A DNA stretch of 64,000 bases from Streptomyces cyaneochromogenes (GCF_003963535.1 NZ_CP034539.1:248001-312000), one strand, 5' to 3'; counted from the first letter of the stretch, positions 48,738 to 58,130 are shown. Numbers and translations: made by a program. Notes: a model not told the origin generated them from the sequence alone.

Positions 48738-49810
48738 GACAGGGCCCGCTCCTGGACGGTCTGCCGGGCGCGGGGGACGACGCCGGGCACCTCCTCGTAG
48801 GAGCGGCGGCCCCAGACGAGCCGGGTCCAGTGGTCGTCGGCCTCGGCGGGCGAGCCGACGGTGACGGGTTCAGTGGGGCGCTCGGCCAGCAGATAGCCCT
48901 CGGCGGCGAGCCACTTGTCGTCGTAGACCGTGGCCTGGTAGCGGTATCCCTCGTCGGGGAGCATCACCACGCACAGCTGATCGGGGTGGTTGGCCGCGTA
49001 CCACTGGGCGACGAGGTGGGCGGCGCCGCTGGTCGGGCCCTGGAAGAGGGCGTGCTGGGCGTGCAGGGCGCGGGTCTGGGCGAAGGCCTCGGCGGCGGAG
49101 CACCAGTGGATCTCGTCGAAGACCGTGTGGTCGAGGTTGGGCGGCCACAGGCTGTTGCCCAGGCCGCGCAGCGTGCGGGGTCCGTCGGGCTGGCCGAAGA
49201 GCACGCTGCGGTGGCTGTCCACGCCGACGGCGAGCGTGTGCGGGGTGTGTTCGCGCAGGCCGCGCACGGTGCCGACCATCGATCCAGCGGTGCCCACGGT
49301 GCCGATCAGGCAGTCCACGGTGCCGAGGGTGCGGCTGAGCTGTTCCGCCACCAGCGCGTACGAGCGTGGGTTGTCGGGGTTGCTGTACTGCTCCGGGCAG
49401 TAGGTGGACGGCAGGCCGGCCCGTATCTCGGCGAGCCGCTGGAGTCGGGCGCCCTGGTAGCCGCCGACGGGTGCGGGCACCGTGCACATCTCGACCTTGG
49501 CGCCGAGGTCGGCCAGCCGGCGGTGCATGTTGTCGTCGATGGCGGGGTCGCTGACCAGGATCAGCTCGCGTTCCATCAGCGCGGCCTGCATGGCCAGCGC
49601 CAGCCCGAAGGTGCCCGAGGTGGTCTCGACGATCACGGCGTCGTCCTCGAGCTCACCGCGCTCGATGGCCCGGCGCAGGATGTACTCCGCGGGCACCAGC
49701 TTCATCAGGGTGAACACCGCCCCGTAGAGGTTGGGGCCGAGCCGGACCAGGCGCGGCAGCATCTGGGCCTCGGCGATGGAGTGGTACGTGAGTGTGCTCA
49801 GCGGCGGCAT
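48734..49810 (-). CDS. Cysteine-synthase-like PLP enzyme, diamino-acid pathway
   Basis: A 358-residue fold-type II PLP enzyme. VETTSGTFGLALAMQ matches the substrate loop TSGNTGIALA of cysteine synthases, and GTVGTAGSMVG matches the phosphate-binding Gly loop. The usual NPGGSxKDR that carries the PLP lysine is replaced: FTLMKLVPAEYIL aligns with it, so the lysine may be kept but the following Asp-Arg is not. Expected chemistry is beta- or gamma-replacement on an activated serine or homoserine to give the diaminopropionate or diaminobutyrate skeleton. ATG start with AGGGAG eight bases upstream. It lies 62 bases after the ABC ATPase gene and heads the coupled trio. Confidence 0.85.
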   Translation of the reverse strand: MPPLSTLTYHSIAEAQMLPRLVRLGPNLYGAVFTLMKLVPAEYILRRAIERGELEDDAVIVETTSGTFGLALAMQAALMERELILVSDPAIDDNMHRRLADLGAKVEMCTVPAPVGGYQGARLQRLAEIRAGLPSTYCPEQYSNPDNPRSYALVAEQLSRTLGTVDCLIGTVGTAGSMVGTVRGLREHTPHTLAVGVDSHRSVLFGQPDGPRTLRGLGNSLWPPNLDHTVFDEIHWCSAAEAFAQTRALHAQHALFQGPTSGAAHLVAQWYAANHPDQLCVVMLPDEGYRYQATVYDDKWLAAEGYLLAERPTEPVTVGSPAEADDHWTRLVWGRRSYEEVPGVVPRARQTVQERALS

Positions 49811-49872
49811 GGGAGAACTCCCTGGAAGGTATGGGGGGTGGGGCGAGGAGATGCTTCGGCTTCGGCAGGCGG

Positions 49873-50826
49873 TCAGGAGAGGACCGGCAGCTCGGGGAGC
49901 CGCTCGGCGAGGGACACATAGACGTCGTCGAGCGTCGGCTCGGACAGGGCGATGCCCGTGATCGCGACTCCGGCCTCGTCCAGCGCCCGTACCACCGCCG
50001 CCAGCGCGGCGGACTCCCGTACCGGCGCCACGACCGTGCCGGCCGGTTCGCCGGGCTGCGGTTCGAGACCCGCGCGGTGCAGCGCGGCCAGCGCCGCCGG
50101 CCTGGAGGCGGGATCGGCGAGGGTGGCCCGTACGGTACTGACGCCGAGCTGCTCCTTGAGCTGGGCCACCGAGCCGTCGGCGATGATCCGACCGTGGCCC
50201 AGTACGATCACCCGGTCCGCCAACTGCTCGGCCTCTTCGAGGTACTGAGTGGTCAGCAGGACGGTCGTGCCACCCGCCACCGCCGACCGGACCATCTCCC
50301 AGAGCGCGCCGCGGCTGACCGGATCCAGCCCCGTGGTGGGTTCGTCGAGGAACAGCACCCGGGGGTGGCCGACGAAGCTGCTGGCGAGATCGAGACGGCG
50401 GCGCATCCCGCCCGAGTAGGTCGACGCCGCCCGGTCGGCCGCGCCGGTCAGGGCGAAGGCGTCCAGCAACTCCCCTGCCCTGGTGCGGGCTTCGGCCCGG
50501 CGTGCACCGAGCAGCCGGGCCACCAGGACGAGGTTGTCCCGGCCGGACAGGCTCCCGTCCACCGCGGCGAACTGGCCCGTCAGCCCGATGCGCCGACGCA
50601 CTTCACGCGCCTGGCGCACCACGTCGTATCCGGCCACCCGTGCCACCCCCTGGGTCGGGGGCAGCGCGGTGGCGAGAATGCTGACCAGCGTGCTCTTGCC
50701 CGCCCCGTTGTGGCCGAGCAGGCAGAGCACTTTCCCCTGTCCCATACGGAAGCTGACACCGTCCAAAGCCCGCGTGCTTCCGTAGGAACGGCTTAATTCT
50801 TCGGTTTCGATCATCACGCTGTTCAC
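49873..50826 (-). CDS. DrrA-type ABC transporter ATPase
   Basis: A 317-residue ABC ATPase with Walker A (GHNGAGKST), the signature YSGGMRRRLDLASS, Walker B (VLFLDEPTTGLD) and a switch His replaced by Gln (LLTTQYLEEAEQL), common in the DrrA branch. The C-terminal 100 residues form the usual DrrA tail. I place the start at a GTG before NSVMIETEEL because GCGAGGA lies upstream; an ATG 12 bases later is nearly as good. It heads the minus-strand operon that also makes the diamino acid. The expected partner is the ABC-2 permease encoded at 40.7 kb on the other strand. Role: export and self-resistance, inferred from family and context. Confidence 0.88.
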   Translation of the reverse strand: MNSVMIETEELSRSYGSTRALDGVSFRMGQGKVLCLLGHNGAGKSTLVSILATALPPTQGVARVAGYDVVRQAREVRRRIGLTGQFAAVDGSLSGRDNLVLVARLLGARRAEARTRAGELLDAFALTGAADRAASTYSGGMRRRLDLASSFVGHPRVLFLDEPTTGLDPVSRGALWEMVRSAVAGGTTVLLTTQYLEEAEQLADRVIVLGHGRIIADGSVAQLKEQLGVSTVRATLADPASRPAALAALHRAGLEPQPGEPAGTVVAPVRESAALAAVVRALDEAGVAITGIALSEPTLDDVYVSLAERLPELPVLS

Positions 50827-50940
50827 CGGGGCGTCATTCCTCGCAGAGGGCGGCAGGGGCAGTCCGGTGAGGACTGATGAATTCCTACATTCCCTGCTCT
50901 TTGCCCCGCAAGGAGCGCTACAGCAAGCTGCCAGGCGTAC

Positions 50941-50966
50941 CGGGCCGATCGCGGGAAACCGGCCCG
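50941..50966 (-). terminator. Hairpin after the regulator gene
   Basis: Inverted repeat cgggccg / cggcccg with a 12-base loop, about 25 bases beyond the regulator stop and about 115 bases before the ATPase start. It would separate the regulator from the ATPase operon. The stem is only seven pairs, so the call is moderate. Confidence 0.5.
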
Positions 50967-50990
50967 CCACGACAAGTTGTTACGGCTCCC

Positions 50991-51842
50991 TTACGTTGAA
51001 TCGTCGGGGGAACCATTGTCCGGAGGACTGCTGGCCGCAAGTGGCAGCAGGCCGAGTTCCATGGCGCGGGCTCCGGCCTGGAACCTTGAATTCGCGCCGA
51101 GTTCACGCGTGATTTCGGCGACATTCCTACGGTAGGTACGCACCGACACGCCGAGTTCGCGGGCGGCCACTTCGTCCGTGCGGCCGGAACTGAGGGCAAG
51201 CAGAATCCGCCGGGCCACGGCGCTGCGGGTCCGGCCGGTGAGGCGCCGGTGGTCCTCCAGCGCCGCACTGAGGCTCCAGGCGGCCATGAAGAGGGTGCGC
51301 TGATTGCGCAGCACGGCCGGAGCCCGCACCAGCGCGGCCTCGTGCCAGGGCCCCTCTACGCGCGACCACACCACGCTCAACAGCCCGTCGACGAGCACCA
51401 TTTCCTGCAGAGGTGCCCTCAGGAGCCGGACCTCGACCCCGGAGGCGTACTTGTCCAGCAGGGCCAGCAGGGACGGGTTCTCCAGCAGTCCGAACCGTCC
51501 CAGCACCCTGACATCGATACCCCGGGCGGCAGCCCGGCCCAGCCTGGCCACCAGCCGGGCCGTTACTTGATCGTTTCTCCCGGAGAGCACCACGGCGACG
51601 GTCCGTTCCGCCGATTCGATGAAGCGCTCGGCGGCGTCCACCCCCTCGTCCGACTCCATCGCGGTCAGCAGTCGCCCCTCATTGCGATGGCGGTCGACCG
51701 CCGTCTCCACAAGTCTCCGGGCCTCCAGTAACATGCGCTCTATCTCACCACTGGAGAGCCGGCGGCCTTCCGGTATTCGGATGGCATCAGAATCAGTGAC
51801 GGCGCCGGTGAGAGTGACGGTGGACACGTTGTTGGCAGACAT
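50991..51842 (-). CDS. Helix-turn-helix regulator with PLD/TrmB-like N-terminal domain
   Basis: A 283-residue regulator. The last 70 residues form a LuxR-like helix-turn-helix (DEVAARELGVSVRTYRRNVA, then ELGANSRFQAGARAMELGLL). The N-terminal two thirds resemble the phospholipase-D-like/TrmB sensor region found in many actinomycete regulators (VAVVLSGRNDQVTARLVARL, GIDVRVLGRFGLLENPSLLA). There is no receiver domain with a phosphorylated Asp, so it is not a classical two-component regulator. I chose the ATG before SANNVSTVT because GGGGGAG lies upstream; an earlier in-frame start reads through AT-rich leader. It lies at the edge of the cluster, upstream of and co-directional with the ATPase/diamino-acid operon, and is a candidate cluster regulator. 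Confidence 0.8.
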   Translation of the reverse strand: MSANNVSTVTLTGAVTDSDAIRIPEGRRLSSGEIERMLLEARRLVETAVDRHRNEGRLLTAMESDEGVDAAERFIESAERTVAVVLSGRNDQVTARLVARLGRAAARGIDVRVLGRFGLLENPSLLALLDKYASGVEVRLLRAPLQEMVLVDGLLSVVWSRVEGPWHEAALVRAPAVLRNQRTLFMAAWSLSAALEDHRRLTGRTRSAVARRILLALSSGRTDEVAARELGVSVRTYRRNVAEITRELGANSRFQAGARAMELGLLPLAASSPPDNGSPDDST

Positions 51843-52129
51843 ACTTGGCACAGCTCCCCCTGAAAGCTTGACCAAAATCATCCTGCATTGCACTCCCCCG
51901 TTGGCGGCCGGCCAGCCATTCTGGACGATATACATCAGGACTGGACCAGTCAATTATTTGAGGATGCACGCACTTTACGGAAGTCCGCATGGCGGAAGTG
52001 CGGAAAACCTCATGGTGAACTGAGGATTTCCGTACGCACGGCTCATACGCGGCTCGCATGAGCCATGCGCCCGGCTACTGCGTCCCCGGCACCTTCCGGT
52101 TCACCCGGTGAGGCGGCAGGGCGGCCGCA
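51843..52129. promoter_or_regulatory. Upstream region of the regulator
   Basis: 287 bases without a convincing gene, containing the promoter of the regulator and the 3' flank of the phosphatase gene. It is more AT-rich than the neighbours, with a small inverted repeat actgg-a-ccagt at 51940-51950. No promoter boxes can be named safely. Confidence 0.4.
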
Positions 52130-52795
52130 TCAGGACAACTGGCCGTCGTAGTCCGGCAACTTGAAGGTGCGGTCCGCGTGGCCGCCCACCAGGTCGGACG
52201 TGTTGTTCCCGATGTTGGCGATGATGGTGTAGCCCTTGGCCTCGATGTCGACCCGCTTCGCCGTCTTGTATTCGGCGGTGTCACCGAAGAGTTCGTCCAG
52301 CCGACGCTGGTACAGGCCCGTTACGGGATACCCGACATGCACCAGGTTCCCCCGGGTCACCTGCTCCAGCACGTCCGGGCGCGCCGTGATGAAGAACACC
52401 CCCACACCCCGGTCATGGGCGTAGCGGGCGAGATCCAGCACCGGAGCCACCGCGGGAGTCGGCGGGAACAACTGGAAGTGCGTCTCCAGCGAGGTGTTGT
52501 CGATGTCGAGCACGATGGCCTGCTTCTGACCGCCGGCGCCCGCGATCCGCTGCTCGACGTAGGGCCGCGCCTCGTCGATCACCTTGCGGACATCGCGCTG
52601 CCAGGTCGCATAGTCGACCGCGGCCGCGGCCGCCGCACGAGGGGTCGCGGCGGTGGCCGAGTTCACCACGGCCGCACGCGACGGCGTGTCGTCCGTCGTC
52701 TGCGCGCCGGCCCCGCCGGCCAGTCCGACCATCGCAGCCGTTGCTGTCGCGACGACGACCGCGCTCGACCGCGCCTTGCGTAAAGCACTTGTCAT
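52130..52795 (-). CDS. Secreted HAD-family acid phosphatase
   Basis: A 221-residue protein with an N-terminal signal peptide (basic start, hydrophobic stretch AVVVATATAAMVGLAGGAGA, then a likely cleavage after GAQ). The HAD motif I is VLDIDNTSLE, motif II is FFITARPD, and the rest fits the class B acid phosphatase branch (HVGYPVTGLYQRRL, ANIGNNTSDLVGGHA). It would act outside the cell as a phosphomonoesterase. The second ATG is chosen because GGAGGA lies eight bases upstream. It shows no functional link to the lipopeptide and probably marks the start of the flank. There are about 600 bases of non-coding DNA upstream. Confidence 0.88.
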   Translation of the reverse strand: MTSALRKARSSAVVVATATAAMVGLAGGAGAQTTDDTPSRAAVVNSATAATPRAAAAAAVDYATWQRDVRKVIDEARPYVEQRIAGAGGQKQAIVLDIDNTSLETHFQLFPPTPAVAPVLDLARYAHDRGVGVFFITARPDVLEQVTRGNLVHVGYPVTGLYQRRLDELFGDTAEYKTAKRVDIEAKGYTIIANIGNNTSDLVGGHADRTFKLPDYDGQLS

Positions 52796-53401
52796 GGTTG
52801 ATTCCTCCATATTCGGGCGTATTCGGCAGATCGTGACCGAGGGCCATCGATCACGTTCGAAGCTAAGTCGGCCGTCGGGTTCGGGCGAGCAGTGTGGCCG
52901 CTACAGGAGGACGCCCCACCGGGCGTACCCCCTGCTTTCAGACGGCCGGTCCGGTTCCATGACAGCTAGCTGCCAACGACGACCCGCCTTGGAACCGCTC
53001 CCAGAACGGCGTCATCGGCAGGGTCGTGGCGGCCGTTCCGGGACTCGTCGAGCACGCCGTCCGGGGCGTCACCGAAGGCGCCGATCCTCGCATCGGAACA
53101 AGGAACCGGCCCTGCCCGTTGGAATCGTCCAAAGGCTTCGGCACGCAGACCTCTCGGCAAAATAGTTGAATTGCAAAACCATCGCGAGGGTATTTCCGCA
53201 ATGGCGCTTGAATGCTAGGCGGCCGACTTCCGATCCAGAAGGAATCATTTGCCTATGGACCGCATTCCCGCCCTCGATAGCTGCTCTGACCTCCGCAAAA
53301 GACACTCGCGACGGTAGGGTCGACCACCAGGACGAGGACGGCGACCATACGCACCCGCCGGGCAGGACGCAGCGATGCACTGGAAAGGAAGGACCCCCGC
53401 A
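52796..53401. promoter_or_regulatory. Divergent intergenic region, phosphatase / LysR
   Basis: About 600 bases between two divergently transcribed genes. I see no convincing gene: the open frames have no ribosome-binding sites and no recognisable products. It must hold both promoters. A segment around 53165-53210 is AT-rich with a loose TTGC...GCAA symmetry that could be a LysR-type T-N11-A site. This is weak. Confidence 0.4.
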
Positions 53402-54319
53402 GTGGCCACCGACCGGGGCAGACCTGACCTGAATCTACTGATTCCGCTGAACGCACTCCTTGTCGAGCGCAATGTGACGAAGGCGGCCGAGCGGCTTTCC
53501 ATGGCGCAGCCGACGATGAGCACGACACTCGCCAAGTTGCGGCGCCACTTCGGCGACCCCCTGTTGATCCGGGAAGGCCGCACGCTGGTGCTCACTCCGT
53601 TCGCGGAGTCGCTGCGGCAACCGGTACAGACCGCTCTGGTCGCCGCGCTCGACGCGCTGAGCTTCGGCCACTCCTTCGACTCCCGCTCCGAACAACGGTC
53701 GTTCACCGTGATCGCGAGCGACTACGCGGCCTGCACACTCCTGCGCCCCGCACTGCGGGAACTGACCGCCGACGCACCCGGCGTGCGGGTCAATGTGGAG
53801 CCGCTGCGTGCGGATCTGATCGAGCAACTGCGCTCCGGCCGCTGCGACTTGCTCTTCTGGCCCTTACAGCTGGCAGGACCGGACCTGCTGGGCTTCCCGC
53901 ACGAATCGCTGTTCACCGACGAGTTCATCGCCGTCGCCGACAAGGACCACCACGTCCCCGAGGAACCGCTGACCGCCAAGGCCCTTGCGCAGACGCCGGC
54001 GGTCCAGGTCAACGGCGTGGGCGGAAACCGGGTCGTGTCCGAGGTGAAGCTGAGCGAGCAGACACTGCGTCAACCGACCGCGATCACGGTGGAGTCCTTC
54101 ACCCTTGCCCTCGGCATGGTCGCGGGGTCGGACCGGATCACACTGACCCAGCGCCGCCTCTTCGACCTGCTGGGTCCCGCACTCGGCCTGCGCGAGGTGC
54201 CGCTCGCCATACCCCACCCACCCCTGAACCTCGCCATGTTCTGGCACCCGAACACCATGCACTCCCCCGCGCATCAGTGGTTCCGGGGACGTCTGCGACA
54301 GATGGCCGCGCAGATGTGA
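53402..54319 (+). CDS. LysR-family transcriptional regulator
   Basis: A 305-residue LysR regulator of the NodD-like branch. The N-terminal winged helix is clear (LNALLVERNVTKAAERLSMAQPTMST as two adjoining stretches, then LRRHFGDPLLIREGR). The effector domain follows (FTVIASDYAACTLLRPALRE, CDLLFWPLQL). The GTG start is preferred to an ATG nine codons earlier because AAGGAAGGA lies eight bases before it. The gene is divergent from the phosphatase and could control it or itself, as LysR proteins often do. Nothing ties it to the lipopeptide. Confidence 0.88.
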   Translation: MATDRGRPDLNLLIPLNALLVERNVTKAAERLSMAQPTMSTTLAKLRRHFGDPLLIREGRTLVLTPFAESLRQPVQTALVAALDALSFGHSFDSRSEQRSFTVIASDYAACTLLRPALRELTADAPGVRVNVEPLRADLIEQLRSGRCDLLFWPLQLAGPDLLGFPHESLFTDEFIAVADKDHHVPEEPLTAKALAQTPAVQVNGVGGNRVVSEVKLSEQTLRQPTAITVESFTLALGMVAGSDRITLTQRRLFDLLGPALGLREVPLAIPHPPLNLAMFWHPNTMHSPAHQWFRGRLRQMAAQM

Positions 54320-54503
54320 CCGGTGGATCAGAGGAAGCTGACCATGTTCGTGGCCCGGCGTCGGCGAGACACGGGCCGTAGGAGAGCTGCGGAGCGACCC
54401 GACCGCTACGAAATCGCCCGGCATGCCGCTGCGTTGAGAGGCGACCAGCGCTTGATTGCCTGGTCGTCAGCCGCGAGGGGTGTGAGCGGTACAGCCACTG
54501 CGC

Positions 54504-54905
54504 GGATCCCCCGCCGACGTCTGGCAGCAGCTGTCCTGCGGCGACGGCGCCAAGGACCCGCGTATCTACGGCTGGTCCGCCGCGAAGCTGCCCGTCACTA
54601 TCGTCTTCGACCCCGACCCGCCCACGCACGAGCGGTGGGTGCTGGCCCGCCACAGCCTCGCGCGCCCCAACGAGATCGCCTACGACTTGGCCTATGCGCC
54701 CGTCGGCACCACCGTCGAGAACCTGGTCGGCGTCGCCGGCTCCCGCTGGGCGATCGAGGAGTGTTTCCAGATCGCCAAGGGGCAGTGTGGCCTGGACGGG
54801 TACGAGGTGCGGCGGCCTCCGGGCTGGTATCGGCACATCACCTTGGCCATGCTCGCGCACACCTTCCTCGCCGCCGGGGCCGCGGCGTCGGCGCACCGAA
54901 CTGAT
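54504..54905 (+). pseudogene. IS701-type transposase remnant
   Basis: The frame encodes the C-terminal half of a DDE transposase of the IS701 kind: DVWQQLSCGDGAKDPRIYGW, then PTHERWVLARHSLARPNEIA, and GSRWAIEECFQIAKGQCGLD containing the catalytic Glu. There is no N-terminal half, no start codon with a ribosome-binding site, and the normal C-terminal end is replaced by unrelated sequence from about 54905 to 55200. No terminal inverted repeats are recognisable. It is a dead fragment at the border between the lipopeptide cluster flank and unrelated genes. Confidence 0.8.
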
Positions 54906-55204
54906 CACGCAGGCGCAGACGGCACCAAGCCATTGCCCCCGCCTGCCACTACCGCAGACGAACCCGCCCCTGAAACGGCTTCCCGGAACCGGATGGTTGT
55001 GCCCGCGCTGCCAACTGTGCTCCCAGGAGGAGGTCTACAAGCCGCAGGTAGCACCACACGTACCTACCTCAAAGCAGCAAAGGCGAGTCCCGGCCAAACC
55101 CTGGCACACCGCCGTCCGCATCCACACGGCAATACACAATGGGCGCTGTCAGTGCACGTCGGCCCGGAGGCCGCCCGACACGAGGACGAACTCAAGGGAT
55201 TTCG

Positions 55205-56158
55205 ATGAAATCGAGGCTGGTCTGGGGTGTTGCCGGGGCCGCCGTCGCCGCCCTCGCGGTGCGGGCGGTGGCCGCTGGGATAGAACGTCAGCCGGATCCC
55301 GTGCCCCGCGAAGTGCTGGGTCGTGAGCCCGAGGGCGAGGAGGTGTTCCTGTCCCGGCCCGACGGGACGGTGTTGCGCGCCGTCGTCGCGGGTGAAGGGC
55401 CCCCTGTGGTGTTGGCCCACGGCTACGGCGTCTCGCTCCTGGAGTGGAACCTGGTGCAGGCCACCCTGGTGGCTGGCGGTCACCGTGTCATCCTCTTCGA
55501 CCAGCGCGGCCACGGGGGCTCCACCTGCGGTGCGGACGGCATCGGCTCCGGCCCGATGGCGCAGGACTACCTCGCGGTCCTCGAGCATTTCGACGTAAGG
55601 GACGCCGTGCTGGTCGGGCATTCCATGGGCGGGTTCGTCGCGCTGCGCGCTGTTCTCGACCATCCCGGCGTCGCCCGGCGGCTGCGCGGTCTGGTGCTGT
55701 TCGCGACCTGGGCGGGCCGCATCTACGACGGAGCGCCGCACAACCGGCTGCAGATACCGCTGCTGGAGAGGGGCGTCCTCCAGCAGCTGGCACGTACCCG
55801 GACCGGCGGAATCCTCTTCGGAGCCGCCCAGTGCGGAAAGCACCCCTCTCCGGCCATGATCGACATCTTCCTCGACGTCTTCCTCCGCCAGGACCATGCC
55901 CTGCTCGTACCGATCGTCCGGGCCTTCGCGCGCGAGAACCACTATCCGCGCTTGCCCGAGATCACGGTTCCCACCGTCGTCATGGTCGGCTCGGCCGACC
56001 GCAGCACACCGCCGAGCCACGCCCGGCGCCTCACCGCGGGGATACCCGGGGCCCGCCTGGTCACCGTGCCGGATGCCGGACACATGCTCAACTGGGAGGA
56101 CCCACACGCCCTGGTGGAGGCCGTCGTGTCCCTGCACGCGGCCGACCGAGCCGGCTGA
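55205..56158 (+). CDS. Alpha/beta hydrolase with N-terminal membrane anchor
   Basis: A 317-residue alpha/beta hydrolase. The nucleophile elbow is VGHSMGGF, the oxyanion region is LAHGYGVSLLEWN, the acid lies in MVGSADRSTPP and the His in DAGHMLNWEDP. The first 25 residues (RLVWGVAGAAVAALAVRAVA) form a single hydrophobic segment, so the enzyme is probably anchored with its catalytic domain outside. The ATG is chosen for AAGGGA six bases upstream. It is followed by a GMC oxidoreductase after 96 bases on the same strand, and the two may be co-transcribed. Substrate unknown; an ester or lactone is the usual type. Confidence 0.88.
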   Translation: MKSRLVWGVAGAAVAALAVRAVAAGIERQPDPVPREVLGREPEGEEVFLSRPDGTVLRAVVAGEGPPVVLAHGYGVSLLEWNLVQATLVAGGHRVILFDQRGHGGSTCGADGIGSGPMAQDYLAVLEHFDVRDAVLVGHSMGGFVALRAVLDHPGVARRLRGLVLFATWAGRIYDGAPHNRLQIPLLERGVLQQLARTRTGGILFGAAQCGKHPSPAMIDIFLDVFLRQDHALLVPIVRAFARENHYPRLPEITVPTVVMVGSADRSTPPSHARRLTAGIPGARLVTVPDAGHMLNWEDPHALVEAVVSLHAADRAG

Positions 56159-56254
56159 CGCCCCCTCGACAATGGCCGAGAGCACGGTGGGATTCCCCCG
56201 CCGCTACCGCTTGGGTGAAGGGATCGAGCAACCGGGTGAGGCAGGGGGGCACAG

Positions 56255-57811
56255 GTGTACGACTACATCATCGTGGGCGCCGGATCGGCCGGGTGCGTGC
56301 TGGCGGACCGGCTCACCGAGGACGAGAGCGCACGAGTGCTGCTGCTCGAGGCGGGCCCTGTGGACGATGCCGCGGAGATCCACGTTCCAGCGGCGTTCAG
56401 CAAGCTCTTCCAGACGAAGTACGACTGGAGTTACCTCAGCGAGTGTGAGCCGGGGCTGGACGGCCGCCGTCGATATCTGCCCAGGGGCCGCATGCTCGGC
56501 GGCTGCTCCTCGATGAACGCGATGATCTACATACGAGGCAATCGCCGCGACTACGACGCCTGGGCGGCCGGCGGCGCCGACGGTTGGAGCTGGCAGGACG
56601 TACTGCCGTACTTTCTTCGGGCCGAGGACTTCACGGGCGCCACGTCACCGTGGCACGCCACCGGCGGTCCGCTCACGGTCAGCGAAGGCCGCTCCCGACA
56701 TCCGTTGATGGACGCCTATGTGGCGGCGGCACAGGAAGCCGGCCACCCCTACACCAGCGATTTCAACGGCCCCGAGCAGGACGGCGTCGGCTACTACCAC
56801 CTCACTCAGCGCGATGGTCTGCGCTGCAGCACGGCCGACGCATATCTGCGGCCTGCCCTGTCCCGGCCGAACCTCGAGGTGCTGACCGGCGCCCAGTGCA
56901 CCCGCGTACTGCTCGACGGCGACCGTGCGACCGGCGTCGAGGTGGACCGGGACGGCGAACTGCTGTGCCTGCGCGCCGAACGGGAGGTCGTGCTGGCAGC
57001 CGGTGCCTACAACTCTCCGCAGCTGCTCATGCTCTCCGGCATCGGCCCAGGCGGCGAACTGGCGGCCCGCGGCATCACGCCCCGCGTCGACCTCCCGGTC
57101 GGGGAGAACCTGCAGGATCATCCCCATGTCGGGCTGGGCTATCTCACCGACACCGAATCGCTGTTCACCGCCGAAACGCCGGACAATCTCCGCCTGCTCG
57201 AGACCGAGGGCCGCGGTCCGCTCACCTCGAACGTCGGCGAGGCCGGCGGGTTCCACCGCACTCGTGAGGGACTGGACGCCCCCGACATCCAGGTGCACGC
57301 CACACCGGTGATGTTCCATGAGGAGGGCATCAGCCCCGTGACCGGCCACGCCTTCATGTTCGGTGCGGTCCTGCTCGCTCCCACGAGCCGGGGCAAGGTC
57401 TCCCTACGCTCGGCGCTCCCCAGCGCCAAGCCACACATTCTGCACAACTACCTGACCACCGAAGAGGATCGCGCCACGATGATCCGGGCACTGCGGATAC
57501 TGCTCGACATCGCCGACCAGCCCAGCCTGGCCAAGCACCGCCGTGCCGACTTCCGCGTGCCGCGCTCCACGGACGACGCCGGCCTGCTCGATTTCGCCCG
57601 GCGCGAGCTGCAGACCCTCTATCACCCGGCGGGCACCTGCTCCATCGGCCCGGTCGTGGATTCCCGGCTCAGGGTGCACGGTGTGAGCGGCCTGCGGGTG
57701 GTGGACGCCTCGGTGATGCCCACCGTGGTGCGGGGCAACACCAACGCCCCCACGATCATGATCGCGGAAAAGGCCGCAGACATGATCCGCGGTCTCCCGG
57801 CGCCGGTGTGA
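56255..57811 (+). CDS. GMC-family FAD oxidoreductase
   Basis: A 518-residue choline-dehydrogenase-like flavoprotein. The FAD fold is at the very start ([19 protein letters not shown]). The GMC signature 1 is [20 protein letters not shown] and signature 2 is [16 protein letters not shown]. The catalytic His lies in [12 protein letters not shown], with [17 protein letters not shown] at the end. GTG start with AGGGGGG upstream. It oxidises an alcohol; which one cannot be told. It follows the alpha/beta hydrolase, and hydrolysis of an ester followed by alcohol oxidation would be a natural pair, but this is inference. Confidence 0.92.
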   Translation: MYDYIIVGAGSAGCVLADRLTEDESARVLLLEAGPVDDAAEIHVPAAFSKLFQTKYDWSYLSECEPGLDGRRRYLPRGRMLGGCSSMNAMIYIRGNRRDYDAWAAGGADGWSWQDVLPYFLRAEDFTGATSPWHATGGPLTVSEGRSRHPLMDAYVAAAQEAGHPYTSDFNGPEQDGVGYYHLTQRDGLRCSTADAYLRPALSRPNLEVLTGAQCTRVLLDGDRATGVEVDRDGELLCLRAEREVVLAAGAYNSPQLLMLSGIGPGGELAARGITPRVDLPVGENLQDHPHVGLGYLTDTESLFTAETPDNLRLLETEGRGPLTSNVGEAGGFHRTREGLDAPDIQVHATPVMFHEEGISPVTGHAFMFGAVLLAPTSRGKVSLRSALPSAKPHILHNYLTTEEDRATMIRALRILLDIADQPSLAKHRRADFRVPRSTDDAGLLDFARRELQTLYHPAGTCSIGPVVDSRLRVHGVSGLRVVDASVMPTVVRGNTNAPTIMIAEKAADMIRGLPAPV

Positions 57812-58130
57812 CCGCTTACGGAGCTCGAAGCCCTGTTGGAAGTCGTGCCGTTCCTGCTCCGATGTTCGGGACGGGCTGGTCTGCGCGCTGCGCGTCCACC
57901 TCTCGTGTGGCACCTGAGACAGCGCTACCGACCGTCCCCTCCACCGATAGCCCGGTACAGGGCGACCAGTGCGGCGCACACAGGGGCCGGGGGTCGGCGG
58001 CGGCTCCGTGAGCGGCGCAACGCCCCGGCGGTCCCTTCGGCAACACGGCTGTCGCGCATCGCGCCGCTCACTTCCGAGCCGCCTCTTCCAGCCGGGTGCT
58101 CGCACCGTCAGTGCAGCAGCATGGGCACCC
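57812..58130. other. Gene-free convergent interval
   Basis: About 320 bases between the stop of the oxidoreductase and the stop of the TetR gene. Open frames here lack ribosome-binding sites and recognisable products, and no clear terminator hairpin was found. Probably decayed sequence. Confidence 0.4.

Noticed and set aside
57930..57990. Minus-strand VALYRAIGGG resembling the end of outer-membrane efflux lipoproteins
   Set aside because: Only about ten residues match, with no upstream support, and such proteins are not expected in an actinomycete.
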